Source: Marivita sp046591575
GTDB lineage: Bacteria; Pseudomonadota; Alphaproteobacteria; Rhodobacterales; Rhodobacteraceae
Direction: 5' to 3'
DNA: 64,000 nt
Assembly: GCF_046591575.1 (NCBI RefSeq)
Contig: NZ_JBIQWA010000006.1
Span: forward strand, 124,001-188,000
Shown: one piece after another, positions 51,335 to 60,480 of the stretch
Position numbering within the stretch: position 1 is the stretch's first letter
Layout: the number at the start of each line of letters is the position of its first letter
Notes under the pieces: generated by a model
Database searches by the model: none
What the model was told of the DNA's origin: nothing
What the model saw: the letters and a program-made list of their open reading frames with translations, nothing else
Translations under genes and position numbers: made by a program

Positions 51335-52906
51335 TCAGTCGGACTGCGCTGCGACGGCGTCGCCCCAGGCGGTTGTTGGTTCCGTCATGCCGAACCGCGC
51401 GCGCCCCGTATCCAGAACACCCGCCGGGCAGGCGAAAGAATAGGGCAGCATGGAGGGCCGTGCCATACCAAGCGGTGCGATCCGCTTGAGTGCGGTCAGC
51501 ACGGGTTCGGGAAGTGTCGCGTTGGCGGTGATGGCACCCGCCCCCGACACGTCAATGCGCGGACGATGAAACGCGTCTTCCAGTCCCAGCTCATAGTCGG
51601 TCAGGAATGAGGCAAGCTGCGCCACCGCCGCGACGATTTTGCGTCCGCCAGAGGCCCCAAGCGCAAACCTGGTGCCCTGCGCCTGTCCAAGCACAGGACA
51701 GACATTCATCAGGCACGTCTTGCCGGGCCCAAGCGAATTGGGCCGCCCCTGAACCGGATCGAACCACATGATCCCGTTGTTCAACAAAAACCCTGTTGAC
51801 GGCGACACCACGCGCGCGCCGAAAATCGACAACAGGGTCTGGGTATGCGCAACCATGTTTCCGTCGCTGTCGACGACAGAGAAATGCGTGGTGCAACCGG
51901 GCGTGTCGGACGGTTCGCCATCATGGCCCATGTGGTTGATCCGGTGTTCATAGGCCGCCTGCAACGCGCGGGCATAGGCGGGATAGGCCTGATCCGGGTC
52001 TGCGGGCAGGTGCGACTGCGCAAGATGGGCCATCGTCTTGGCAAAGGTTGGCCCCGCCGTCAGCCCGGGCATGACGTGGAAAAGCGCATCGCGATAAGGC
52101 ACCGTCAAGGGCGTGTGAAACTCTGCGCACGCGTCGCTGAGGTCGGCATCGCTCAGATACCCGCCCTTGTCGCGCACGTCCTGTGCCAGCGCCCGTCCCA
52201 GATCGCCACCGTGCAGGGCTGCGGCCCCGTCGCGTGCGATGATGTCCAGACTGTCCGCCATGCGGCTTTGGTCGATGCGGTCTGTTGTCTGCGCTGTCCA
52301 CGACACCGGACGCGGCCAGTGCCCATCAAGCAGGAACAGCGCCGCGGCATCCGGGTCGCGCGCCAGATCACGGGTGGCGCTTGCGATGATCAGCGACGCG
52401 TACCAGTCAATCGCCATGCCTTGGCGGGCATGGGCAATCGCCGGGGCCAGCAGATCGGCCCATGGCATCTTGCCCCAGCGCTCGTGCGCCGTTGCGTGAC
52501 CATCGACCATTGCTGGCACAGCGACGGCTTTGGCCCCCATGATATTGCGATCCTCGACCACACGGTCCCAAGGGAACAGATCGCCCGCGATGCCTTCGCC
52601 GGACAGTGGGAAATCCTCGATCCGAAGCGCGGCAGGGGACCGCATGCCGAAATTGAGCGCATGTGCCGTGCCGGTATCGGCGCGCCAGTGCATCGCGGCG
52701 CCGCCACCCGCCGGGCCGGACATCCAGGGCTCCAGCACGCTGCAGACAAAGCCGCAGGCAACAGCCGCATCCACCGCATCGCCGCCTGCCCGCAGCACAT
52801 CTGCCCCGGCCTCGGACGCCTGCCGGTGTTGGGAGGCGACCACGCCCCGGTCCGTTTCGACGACGTGTTTGCGGATCTCCATCGTCCGCGACAGCGCGTC
52901 CGACAT
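51335..52906 (-). CDS. Gamma-glutamyltransferase-family Ntn hydrolase (operon-terminal)
   Basis: 523 residues. The autoprocessing threonine is T339 in GC|TTHFSVVDSDGNMVAHTQTL, with AGGDAVDAAVACGF near the start, NNGIMWFDP, LGPGKTCLMNVCPVL and LGASGGRKIVAAVAQ at the C-terminal chain. There is no signal peptide, so it is cytosolic, unlike classical periplasmic GGT. The start shares one base with the M20 stop (TAATG). Last gene of the peptide operon; it likely releases a gamma-glutamyl or acyl group from imported peptides. Confidence 0.87.
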   Translation of the reverse strand: MSDALSRTMEIRKHVVETDRGVVASQHRQASEAGADVLRAGGDAVDAAVACGFVCSVLEPWMSGPAGGGAAMHWRADTGTAHALNFGMRSPAALRIEDFPLSGEGIAGDLFPWDRVVEDRNIMGAKAVAVPAMVDGHATAHERWGKMPWADLLAPAIAHARQGMAIDWYASLIIASATRDLARDPDAAALFLLDGHWPRPVSWTAQTTDRIDQSRMADSLDIIARDGAAALHGGDLGRALAQDVRDKGGYLSDADLSDACAEFHTPLTVPYRDALFHVMPGLTAGPTFAKTMAHLAQSHLPADPDQAYPAYARALQAAYEHRINHMGHDGEPSDTPGCTTHFSVVDSDGNMVAHTQTLLSIFGARVVSPSTGFLLNNGIMWFDPVQGRPNSLGPGKTCLMNVCPVLGQAQGTRFALGASGGRKIVAAVAQLASFLTDYELGLEDAFHRPRIDVSGAGAITANATLPEPVLTALKRIAPLGMARPSMLPYSFACPAGVLDTGRARFGMTEPTTAWGDAVAAQSD

Positions 52907-54045
52907 TACGCCCCCAAACGACAGTAAAGCCCGGCGGCCAGCTTTGCCCGCTCCACAAGGCTGTCGACGAAGATATGTTCGTTCAGCGTATGCAGATCCC
53001 TGCCGCGCACGCCGATGGAATCGAGCGTCGGCAGGCCCAGGAACCCGGTGAAATTACCGTCCGATCCGCCCCCGGCGGAACTGCCGGTGATCTCGAACCC
53101 GATGTCGCCCGCGATGTCTTGGGCGAGGGCCAGCATCGCCATCGTGCCCGGCTGCTCCGGCTCCCAAACGGGCCGGGTGACGCCGCGCCGAACTTCCATG
53201 ATCACCTCGCCGCTGTCGTCGTTGAGCGCCATCATCTTGTCCACGCCCTCGTCCAAAAGCTCTTGCGTCTTGGCCATGGTCAACACCTCGGCATCGCAAA
53301 CCGACGACACGCAATTCACCCATTGCCCGGCGTGAAAGACACCGACTGAAAAGGTGCAATCCTCGGTGGTCATGACCTCGATCTCGGCCACCTTCTGTGC
53401 CATCGCGGCGATGGCAGAGCGGCCATCGGCCAGCGCCCAACCCGCATGGCTGGGCGTTCCGCGCGTTTGCAGGTTGAAGCGCGCGATGGCGTAGCGTCCG
53501 ATCACGGCACCGCCATCGGGGCGCGCGGGTTCGGGGACAAGGATATACTTGTGCCGCTTGGCCTCTTCCTCGATCAGGGGACGGGTCAGGGGTGTGCCGA
53601 TCTCTTCGTCGGGCGTGAACAGGACAGTGACCGGCAGCGGCGTTTCAATGCCTGCGGCAAGGATCTTTCGCAGTGCATCAAGATAGACGTAATTGCCGCC
53701 TTTCATGTCCATCAGACCGGGGCCATAGCAAATATCACCCTCGTGCTTGTACGGCAGCTTGGCCAATGTGCCGACAGGATGCACCGTGTCCAGATGCCCC
53801 AGCAGCAGGATACCGCCCTCGCCCGCCCGGGGATGCGGCATCGTTGCGCGAACACTGTCGCCCAGCCCGTCGCGGCCCGGAATACGCTCCACCCGCGCGC
53901 CCATCGCGGCCATCTCGTGCTGCGCGATATCCATCATGCGGTTGACGGCAACGGCATCAAAGGTGGGGCTTTCGGTTTCGATCCAGGGCTTGAGCCCGGT
54001 CAGCATTTCCCCGGTGTCGAAAGGAAGGTCGAGCGGATTGGTCAT
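52906..54045 (-). CDS. M20 family metallopeptidase (carboxypeptidase G2-like)
   Basis: 379 residues, di-zinc exopeptidase fold. Metal and catalytic residues: LLGHLDTVHPVG (His, Asp), YGPGLMDMKGG (bridging Asp), FTPDEEIGT (catalytic Glu pair), ILVPEPARPDGG, and the C-terminal DLHTLNEHIF. The dimerisation lid starts near TRGTPSHAGW. No signal peptide, so it acts in the cytosol on imported peptides or N-acyl amino acids. M at 54045 is chosen (MTNPLDLPFD) with AAGGAC upstream; the longer frame from 54333 overlaps the preceding gene. Confidence 0.88.
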   Translation of the reverse strand: MTNPLDLPFDTGEMLTGLKPWIETESPTFDAVAVNRMMDIAQHEMAAMGARVERIPGRDGLGDSVRATMPHPRAGEGGILLLGHLDTVHPVGTLAKLPYKHEGDICYGPGLMDMKGGNYVYLDALRKILAAGIETPLPVTVLFTPDEEIGTPLTRPLIEEEAKRHKYILVPEPARPDGGAVIGRYAIARFNLQTRGTPSHAGWALADGRSAIAAMAQKVAEIEVMTTEDCTFSVGVFHAGQWVNCVSSVCDAEVLTMAKTQELLDEGVDKMMALNDDSGEVIMEVRRGVTRPVWEPEQPGTMAMLALAQDIAGDIGFEITGSSAGGGSDGNFTGFLGLPTLDSIGVRGRDLHTLNEHIFVDSLVERAKLAAGLYCRLGA

Positions 54046-54088
54046 GGTGGTCTTGTCCTTGGGGCGGCGCGTTGCGGAATGAGCGAAA

Positions 54089-55261
54089 TCAGGCGGTGGT
54101 TTTGGGCAGACGCGTCTCGATGATGCGGGCATAGATCGAGGCCCCCACTGGCAGGATCGCGTCATCCAGCACAAAACCCGGATTGTGCAACGGCACATTG
54201 CCCGCGTGACCGACCCAGCAATAGGCCCCTGGAATAACCCTGAGCATGTCGGCGAAATCCTCGGACCCGGTGGCCTGATCTTCGGACAGGGCAGAGTTGT
54301 CCGCACCGACGACCCCAGAGGCCGCATCGACATAGGCGGCAGACAGGTCCGGGTCGTTGATCAACACGTCAAAGATATTGCGCAGATCCACCGTGATCTC
54401 GACCCCGTAGGCGCGGGCCATGCCGTCGCACAATTCGCGCAGGCGTGCCTCGGCCATGTCGCACACATCGTCGTGAAAATAGCGGATCGTGCCTGCAATC
54501 GTCGCGCTGTCGGGCACCACGTTATAGGCAGACCCCGCGTTGAATTTCGTCACCGACAACACGATCGGCTTGGTGGGCGGGGTGTTGCGGCTGACCACGC
54601 TTTGAACCTGTTGCACCAGCGCGGTGCCAATCACGATCGGGTCGCGCGACTGGTGCGGCATGGCGGCGTGGCTGCCCTTGCCCTTGACGGTGATGTCAAA
54701 AAACATCGCGCCTGCCATCGCGGGGCCGGGTGTGACGCGCACTTGCCCCGGCTCCATGTTGGGATCGTTGTGCATCCCGTAGATCTCGTCGCACGGGAAT
54801 TTCTCAAACAAACCTTCGGCGATCATGCGCCGCGCGCCACCCAGCCCTTCTTCGGCAGGTTGAAAGATCAGTACCGCTGTGCCGTCGAAATCGCGCGTGT
54901 CGGCCAGATAGCGGGCGGCCCCGAGCAGCATCGTGGTGTGCCCGTCATGCCCGCAGGCGTGCATCCGCCCCGGATTGGTCGAGGCATAGGGCACACCCGT
55001 CGCTTCCTCGATGGGCAGCGCATCCATATCGGCGCGCAGGCCGACCCGGCGATTGCCGCCGCCTTTGCCTTTGATCACCGCCACCACGCCGGTGCCGCCA
55101 AGCCCCTCATGCACCTCGTCCACGCCATAACTGCGCAGCCTTTCGGCCACGATGCCCGAGGTGCGAACCTCTTCAAAGCCAAGCTCGGGATGGGCGTGAA
55201 AATCGCGGCGGATTTCGGTCAGGTCATTTGCGAAGGCTTCGATCTTGGGGATAACGCTCAT
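54089..55261 (-). CDS. M20 family amidohydrolase (hippurate hydrolase-like)
   Basis: 390 residues. The amidohydrolase marks are DFHAHPELGFEEVRTS, GLRADMDALPIEEATG, MHACGHDGHTTMLLGAARYL and FQPAEEGLGGARRMIAEGL. This subgroup removes N-acyl groups (hippurate, N-acetyl amino acids, aminobenzoyl-Glu). The start M (MSVIPKIEAF) with AAGGAG upstream overlaps the ATPase stop (ATGA). Works in the cytosol; second enzyme of the peptide operon. Confidence 0.88.
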   Translation of the reverse strand: MSVIPKIEAFANDLTEIRRDFHAHPELGFEEVRTSGIVAERLRSYGVDEVHEGLGGTGVVAVIKGKGGGNRRVGLRADMDALPIEEATGVPYASTNPGRMHACGHDGHTTMLLGAARYLADTRDFDGTAVLIFQPAEEGLGGARRMIAEGLFEKFPCDEIYGMHNDPNMEPGQVRVTPGPAMAGAMFFDITVKGKGSHAAMPHQSRDPIVIGTALVQQVQSVVSRNTPPTKPIVLSVTKFNAGSAYNVVPDSATIAGTIRYFHDDVCDMAEARLRELCDGMARAYGVEITVDLRNIFDVLINDPDLSAAYVDAASGVVGADNSALSEDQATGSEDFADMLRVIPGAYCWVGHAGNVPLHNPGFVLDDAILPVGASIYARIIETRLPKTTA

Positions 55262-56943
55262 GGGGTGGCTCCTTGAAATGCGGGGGCTGCGGTCAGCGCG
55301 CGGAAATTGGCAAAATCCCAATGGCGGCCGGGGGCAGCTTCGATCAGGTTGCGGGTGTAGTCATGACGGGGCTGGGCCAGCACTTCACCGGCTGGCCCGT
55401 GTTCCACGACATGCCCTTTTTGCATGACCAGCACCTCATCACAGATCTGGGCGGCAACGCGCAGGTCGTGGGTGATGAACAGCATGGCAACGCCGAACCG
55501 CGCCTGTATATCGTCGAGCAGGTCCAGCACTTGGGCCTGCACAGACACATCAAGCGCCGACACCGCTTCATCGGCGACCAGCAGATCTGGCCTCATGGCA
55601 ACGGCACGGGCGATGGCGATGCGCTGGCGTTGCCCGCCGGAGAACTGATGGGGATAGCGGTCCAGCGCATCGCGCGGCAGATCGACCAGCTCCATCAACT
55701 CGGCGGCTTGCGCCATTGCCTCTTCGCGCGGGGTGCCGAAATTGATCGGCCCTTCACACAGGCTGCGCGCCACGGTCCAGCGCGGATTGAGCGAGCGGTA
55801 CGGGTCCTGGAACACGATCTGGAAATGCTTGCGATGCGGCTGCAACTGGCGACGGCTGAGCTGTGCGATCTCGGTCCCGGCCACCGTGACCTGGCCCGCT
55901 GTCGGGTCGATCAACCGCATGATGCAGCGCGCGACGGTCGATTTGCCGGACCCGCTTTCGCCAACGATGCCCAGGGTGCGGCCCGGCGCGATTGTGAATG
56001 ACACGTCCTGTGCCGCCTTGACGCCTTCGGATTTGCGGAAAAACCCGCCGCCGCCATAGGTCATGTCCAGCCGATCAACCGCGATCACATCTTTTGCGGA
56101 CGTTCCGGCGCGTGCGGCGCGTGGCGCAAGGTTCGGCACGGCGCGTAGAAGCTTTTGAGTATAGTCCTCTTGCGGATCGGTCAGCAAATCCCGGATCGGC
56201 GCGCGTTCAACGATGCGGCCATGCTGCATCACGCTGACGGTATCGGCAATCTCGGCCACCACGCCCATGTCGTGCGTGATAAACAGAACGGCGGTGCCAT
56301 GGCGTTCCTGCATCTCGGCGATCAGTTTGAGGATTTGCAACTGCGTTGTGACATCAAGCGCGGTTGTGGGTTCGTCCGCGATCAACAGATCGGGGTCGAG
56401 CACCAGCGCCATGGCGATCATGATGCGCTGACGCTGGCCGCCCGAAAGCTGGTGCGGGAAGGCGGAATAGATGCGTTTCACATCCGGCAGATGCACCTGA
56501 TCCATGATGTCGAGCGTGCGTGCCTTGGCCTCGGCGTTCCTCAGATCGGTGTGCATATTCAGCACTTCCTCGATCTGTTCGCCGACGCGCAACACCGGGT
56601 TGAGCGCGGTCATCGGTTCCTGAAAGATCATCGCGATGCGCCGCGCGCGCAGGTCACGCATTTGCGCCGCTGTGGCCTTGGTGATGTCAAAGCCTTCAAG
56701 GTCGATCAATCCGCCCTGCACCTCAAGCGCGCCCTTGGGCAAAAGATCCATCACCGCCAGAGATGTCACGGATTTGCCAGATCCGCTTTCACCCACAAGG
56801 CAATGAGTTTCGCCCGCCCGGATATCAAGGTCGATCTCGTTCAGCACTGGGGCGGCCTCGGCCCTATCGGTCAGCCCGACCTTGAGGTTGCGGATCTTGA
56901 GGATCTGGCGCGCGTCGCTGAAATCGCGGGATTTGAACTCCAT
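55258..56943 (-). CDS. Dipeptide-type ABC transporter fused ATPase (DppD-DppF)
   Basis: 561 residues carrying two complete ATPase domains in one chain. N-half: GESGSGKS, LSGGQRQR, LLIADEPTTALD, ITHDMGVV. C-half: GESGSGKST, FSGGQRQR, LLVADEAVSALD, ITHDLRVA. The linker is near residues 270-300. This tandem form is usual in alphaproteobacterial peptide/opine importers. GGGAGG six bases before the ATG fixes the start, one base after the permease stop. Confidence 0.92.
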   Translation of the reverse strand: MEFKSRDFSDARQILKIRNLKVGLTDRAEAAPVLNEIDLDIRAGETHCLVGESGSGKSVTSLAVMDLLPKGALEVQGGLIDLEGFDITKATAAQMRDLRARRIAMIFQEPMTALNPVLRVGEQIEEVLNMHTDLRNAEAKARTLDIMDQVHLPDVKRIYSAFPHQLSGGQRQRIMIAMALVLDPDLLIADEPTTALDVTTQLQILKLIAEMQERHGTAVLFITHDMGVVAEIADTVSVMQHGRIVERAPIRDLLTDPQEDYTQKLLRAVPNLAPRAARAGTSAKDVIAVDRLDMTYGGGGFFRKSEGVKAAQDVSFTIAPGRTLGIVGESGSGKSTVARCIMRLIDPTAGQVTVAGTEIAQLSRRQLQPHRKHFQIVFQDPYRSLNPRWTVARSLCEGPINFGTPREEAMAQAAELMELVDLPRDALDRYPHQFSGGQRQRIAIARAVAMRPDLLVADEAVSALDVSVQAQVLDLLDDIQARFGVAMLFITHDLRVAAQICDEVLVMQKGHVVEHGPAGEVLAQPRHDYTRNLIEAAPGRHWDFANFRALTAAPAFQGATP

Positions 56944-56944
56944 C

Positions 56945-57832
56945 TTACGCCTCCCGCTTTTTCAGACGCGGATCAAGCATGTCGCGCGCGGTGTCGCCCA
57001 GCAGGTTGATCGCCAGAATGCACAGCGACAGCATCAGACCGGGCCAGAAGATCAGCCCGGGCTTGATCTGGAAATAGGTCCGCCCCTCGGCCATGATGTT
57101 GCCCCACGTCGGAATTTCAGTGGACACACCCGCGCCAAGGAAGGACAGCAGCGCTTCGATCAGGATGGCAGAGGCGCAGATATAGGTGCCCTGCACAATG
57201 AGCGGCGCAAAGGTGTTGGGCATCAGGTGCTGTATCAGGATTTTTGGCATGGACGATCCCAGCGCGATGGCGGCCTCGACATACGGCTCTTCGCGCGCCG
57301 AAAGCACGACAGAGCGCACCAGACGCACCACGCGCGGCACTTCGGGAATGGTGATCGCAATGATCACCGACCCAAGGCTCGGCCCGTTGAGCGCCACCAG
57401 CGCGATGGCCAGCAGGATCGCGGGGATCGCCATGAGGCTGTCCATGATCCGCATGATGATCCCATCGGCGGCGCGAAAGAACCCGGCGACCAGCCCAATA
57501 ATCAGACCAATCGCCACCGACACCAGCGCGGCCCCGATGCCGATCAGCAGCGAAATGCGGCCGCCCATCATGACGCGGCTGAACGTGTCGCGCCCGAACT
57601 GGTCGGTGCCCAGCAGAAATTCATCCGATGGCGGTTTGAGCCGTGCGGCGGAATTCATCGCCAGCGGATCATAGGGCACGTAAAGCGGAGCAAAGATCGA
57701 GGCCAGCACAATGACCAGCAGGATCACCGCAGCGATCATCGGCCCGATGCCGACCCGCGCGCCTGCAGGCAAGGAAAAGAGGCCGGTCAGCACCTGAAAG
57801 GCGCTGTGGCGGGATTGGGGAACCTCGGTCAT
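56945..57832 (-). CDS. Dipeptide-type ABC transporter permease (DppC-like)
   Basis: 295 residues: N-terminal cytosolic stretch, TM helix (IGPMIAAVILLVIVLASIFAPLY), the FLLGTDQFGRDTFSRVMMGGRISLLIG segment diagnostic for DppC/OppC, and the ATPase-docking loop YVEAAIALGSSMPKILIQHLMPN. Its start shares bases with the DppB-like stop (TGATG). Confidence 0.91.
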   Translation of the reverse strand: MTEVPQSRHSAFQVLTGLFSLPAGARVGIGPMIAAVILLVIVLASIFAPLYVPYDPLAMNSAARLKPPSDEFLLGTDQFGRDTFSRVMMGGRISLLIGIGAALVSVAIGLIIGLVAGFFRAADGIIMRIMDSLMAIPAILLAIALVALNGPSLGSVIIAITIPEVPRVVRLVRSVVLSAREEPYVEAAIALGSSMPKILIQHLMPNTFAPLIVQGTYICASAILIEALLSFLGAGVSTEIPTWGNIMAEGRTYFQIKPGLIFWPGLMLSLCILAINLLGDTARDMLDPRLKKREA

Positions 57833-58773
57833 CAGTAGCGAATCCTTGGGTCGAAGAACGAATACGAGACGTCAACAATGAGGTTCACCACCACATAGAT
57901 GCCCGCTGTCAGCAGGATCATGGCCTGGATCACCGGATAGTCGCGCGCGAGGATGGCATCGACGGTCAATCGCCCGATGCCCGGAATGTTGAACACCGAT
58001 TCCGTGACCACGACGCCCGAGATCAGCAGGGCAAAGCCGGTGCCGATGATCGTCAGGATCGGCACGGCGGCATTGCGCAGCGCATGGCGGAACAGCACGA
58101 CGTTTTCGCGCACGCCCTTGGCGCGGGCGGTGCGGATATAATCCTCGCCCAGCACTTCGAGCATCGACGCCCGCGTCATCCGCGCAATCAGCGCGATATA
58201 GATCGTGGCCAGCGTCAGCGATGGCAGGATCGCGCGGCTGAAAAACGCGCCGAACCCGTCGGACGGATCAGCATAGCCCTGCACCGGCACCCAGCGCAGC
58301 TCGATCGCGAAGATCTGGATCAGGATATAGCCGATGACAAAGACCGGCACGGAAAAGCCCAGCACCGAGAAGGACATGACGAGAAAATCCACCCAGGTCC
58401 GGTGCCTCCAGGCCGCAATCACCCCCATCGGTACAGCAAGCACCACAGAGATCACGATGGTCATCAGCGCGATATTGATCGTCGGGCCAAGCCGGTCGCC
58501 GATCATCCCCGCAACCGAGGTGTTGGACAAAAGCGAAACCCCCAGATCGCCGCGCAGCAATTGCCCGATCCAGGTGAAAAACTGTGTCAGAAGCGGATCG
58601 TTCAAACCAAGGCGGTCGCGGATGCGTTCAAGCTGGGCCGGGGTCGCCGCGTCGCCCGCCAGGATCGCCGCCGGATCGCCCGGTGTTAGCCGCAAGAGCA
58701 AAAAGACGAAGACCGCAACGATCAGCATGACCGGGATCGTGGCCAGCACGCGTTTGAGGATATAGACGAGCAT
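57832..58773 (-). CDS. Dipeptide-type ABC transporter permease (DppB-like)
   Basis: 313 residues starting MLVYILKRVLATIPVMLIVAV. Typical DppB blocks are LLRLTPGDPAAILAGDAATPAQLERIR (periplasmic) and the docking loop EDYIRTARAKGVRENVVLFRHALRN. The longer frame to 58827 has no better RBS; a weak GGGA lies 11 bases before the chosen ATG. Confidence 0.9.
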   Translation of the reverse strand: MLVYILKRVLATIPVMLIVAVFVFLLLRLTPGDPAAILAGDAATPAQLERIRDRLGLNDPLLTQFFTWIGQLLRGDLGVSLLSNTSVAGMIGDRLGPTINIALMTIVISVVLAVPMGVIAAWRHRTWVDFLVMSFSVLGFSVPVFVIGYILIQIFAIELRWVPVQGYADPSDGFGAFFSRAILPSLTLATIYIALIARMTRASMLEVLGEDYIRTARAKGVRENVVLFRHALRNAAVPILTIIGTGFALLISGVVVTESVFNIPGIGRLTVDAILARDYPVIQAMILLTAGIYVVVNLIVDVSYSFFDPRIRY

Positions 58774-58834
58774 CAGATAAATGTCCCAGGGGCAGGAATG
58801 GGGCGCGCCAGGCCGGCACGCCCCCAAGGCCGGA

Positions 58835-60445
58835 TCAGCCGTCCGACTTGGTCACGTTCCAGAACACCGGCACGGGTGACGGGATCATGTTCTCGATGTT
58901 GCTGCGGCGGGCCTGCGGGATCAGGTATTCGCCCATCATGATGTAGTTGACGTTGTCCATCACGTGTTCCTGGATCTGCACGGCGACCTCTTTTTGCGCC
59001 TCGGCGCTGTCGGCCGCGACAAAGGCGCTGCGCAGTTCTTCGATCTCGGGATCGTTCGGCCAGCCGAACCAGGCGTCATCTCCGCGCCCGTTTACCATCA
59101 CGTTGATCAAGGGGTCGGACACCTCGGGCACCATCCAGTTGGTGAAGAAGATGTTCCAGCCCCCTTCGGCGGGCGGGCTTTGCTGTGCGCGGCGTTGCAC
59201 AACCGATTGCCAATCCATCGACTGCATGTCGACTTCGAACCCGGCCTCGCGCAGCGCCTGAGCGGCCACAACGGGCTGGTTGATCAGAGCGACAACGTCG
59301 GTCGGTGCCATCAGGACGACCGGCGTGCCGTCATACCCGGCCTCTTCAAGAAGCTCCCGCGCGCGTTCGATATTGGCCCCTTCGGTCACGATGTCGGAAC
59401 CGGCCTCGTCGCCAAGCGGCGTGGCGCAGCCAAAGATCGCGCCGCAGACATTGTAATAGGCCGGATCGCCCTGCATCGTTTGCAACATGGATTCCTGATC
59501 AAGCGCAGCCATCGCCGCCTGACGCACCAGCTTGTTGTCGAAGGGCGGGTGCAGGTGATTGGGCCGCCCAATGGTCACATACCCCAGTTGGTCCCGGACC
59601 TCGACATTCACCTCTGGCGTGGTCTCAAGGATCGGCAGCAGGTCGATCTGGACCTGTTCGAGATAGTCGATTTCGCCCGCTGCCAAGGCGTTCACGGCGG
59701 TCAGGGCATCAGGCATGGTCGTCCAGACCACACGGTCCACATTGACAGTCTTGCCGCCCGCCATCCACGAGGCCTCTTCCTCGCGCGGGACGTAATCGTC
59801 AAACTTTTCATAGGTTACCGACACGCCGGGTTCGTATTCGTCGTTGTTGAACACGAATGGGCCCGAGCCGATGTATTCGGTGATGGTTTCATCCGCAGAG
59901 GTCGCCGCGACGCGCGCGGGCATGATGAAGGGCGGCACGGCGGATTGTTTGGAGATCACATCAAGCAGCGGCGCGAACGGTTCGGTCAATGTCCAGACCA
60001 CGGTCTTGTCATCGGTCGCCTCAAGGCTTTCGGTCACGTCAAAGATCAACTGCCCGCCGGAATCGCGCTGACCCCAACGATTGAGAGATGCAACCACATC
60101 TTCGCCCGTCACCGGTGCGCCGTCATGGAACATCAGCCCGTCGCGCAAGGTAAAGGTGTAGACGGTTCCGTCCTCGGACACCTCCCAAGAGGCCATCTGC
60201 GGCTGCGGCGTAAAGTTTTCGTCAACCGCCGTCAGGACGTCATAAATCATATAGCCGTGGTTGCGGGTAATATGCGCGGTGGTGATCACCGGGTCCAGAA
60301 CACGCAGACCCGAATGCATCACTGCGGTCAGGGTCACTTCGTCCTCTTGCGCGGCCAGCGCGCCGGGAGCCAGCAGCGCAGAGCTGGTCAGCAGCGCCGC
60401 GGCCAGGTTGCGGGTGCCTTTGAGGGCCGATCTTAAATTGAGCAT
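58835..60445 (-). CDS. Dipeptide-type ABC transporter substrate-binding protein (SBP family 5)
   Basis: 536 residues with a signal peptide (RNLAAALLTSSALLAPGALAAQ) and the family 5 receptor layout: MHSGLRVLDPVITTAHITRNHGYMIYDVL, VYTFTLRDGLMFHDGAPVTGEDVVASL (the characteristic motif region), and a C-terminal NIENMIPSPVPVFWNV. It captures peptides or similar ligands in the periplasm. M at 60445 is favoured by GGAAG upstream; M at 60457 is the alternative. Confidence 0.9.
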   Translation of the reverse strand: MLNLRSALKGTRNLAAALLTSSALLAPGALAAQEDEVTLTAVMHSGLRVLDPVITTAHITRNHGYMIYDVLTAVDENFTPQPQMASWEVSEDGTVYTFTLRDGLMFHDGAPVTGEDVVASLNRWGQRDSGGQLIFDVTESLEATDDKTVVWTLTEPFAPLLDVISKQSAVPPFIMPARVAATSADETITEYIGSGPFVFNNDEYEPGVSVTYEKFDDYVPREEEASWMAGGKTVNVDRVVWTTMPDALTAVNALAAGEIDYLEQVQIDLLPILETTPEVNVEVRDQLGYVTIGRPNHLHPPFDNKLVRQAAMAALDQESMLQTMQGDPAYYNVCGAIFGCATPLGDEAGSDIVTEGANIERARELLEEAGYDGTPVVLMAPTDVVALINQPVVAAQALREAGFEVDMQSMDWQSVVQRRAQQSPPAEGGWNIFFTNWMVPEVSDPLINVMVNGRGDDAWFGWPNDPEIEELRSAFVAADSAEAQKEVAVQIQEHVMDNVNYIMMGEYLIPQARRSNIENMIPSPVPVFWNVTKSDG

Positions 60446-60480
60446 ATCGTCTTCCATGTTGGTTGAGGTTACGTTTTTGT

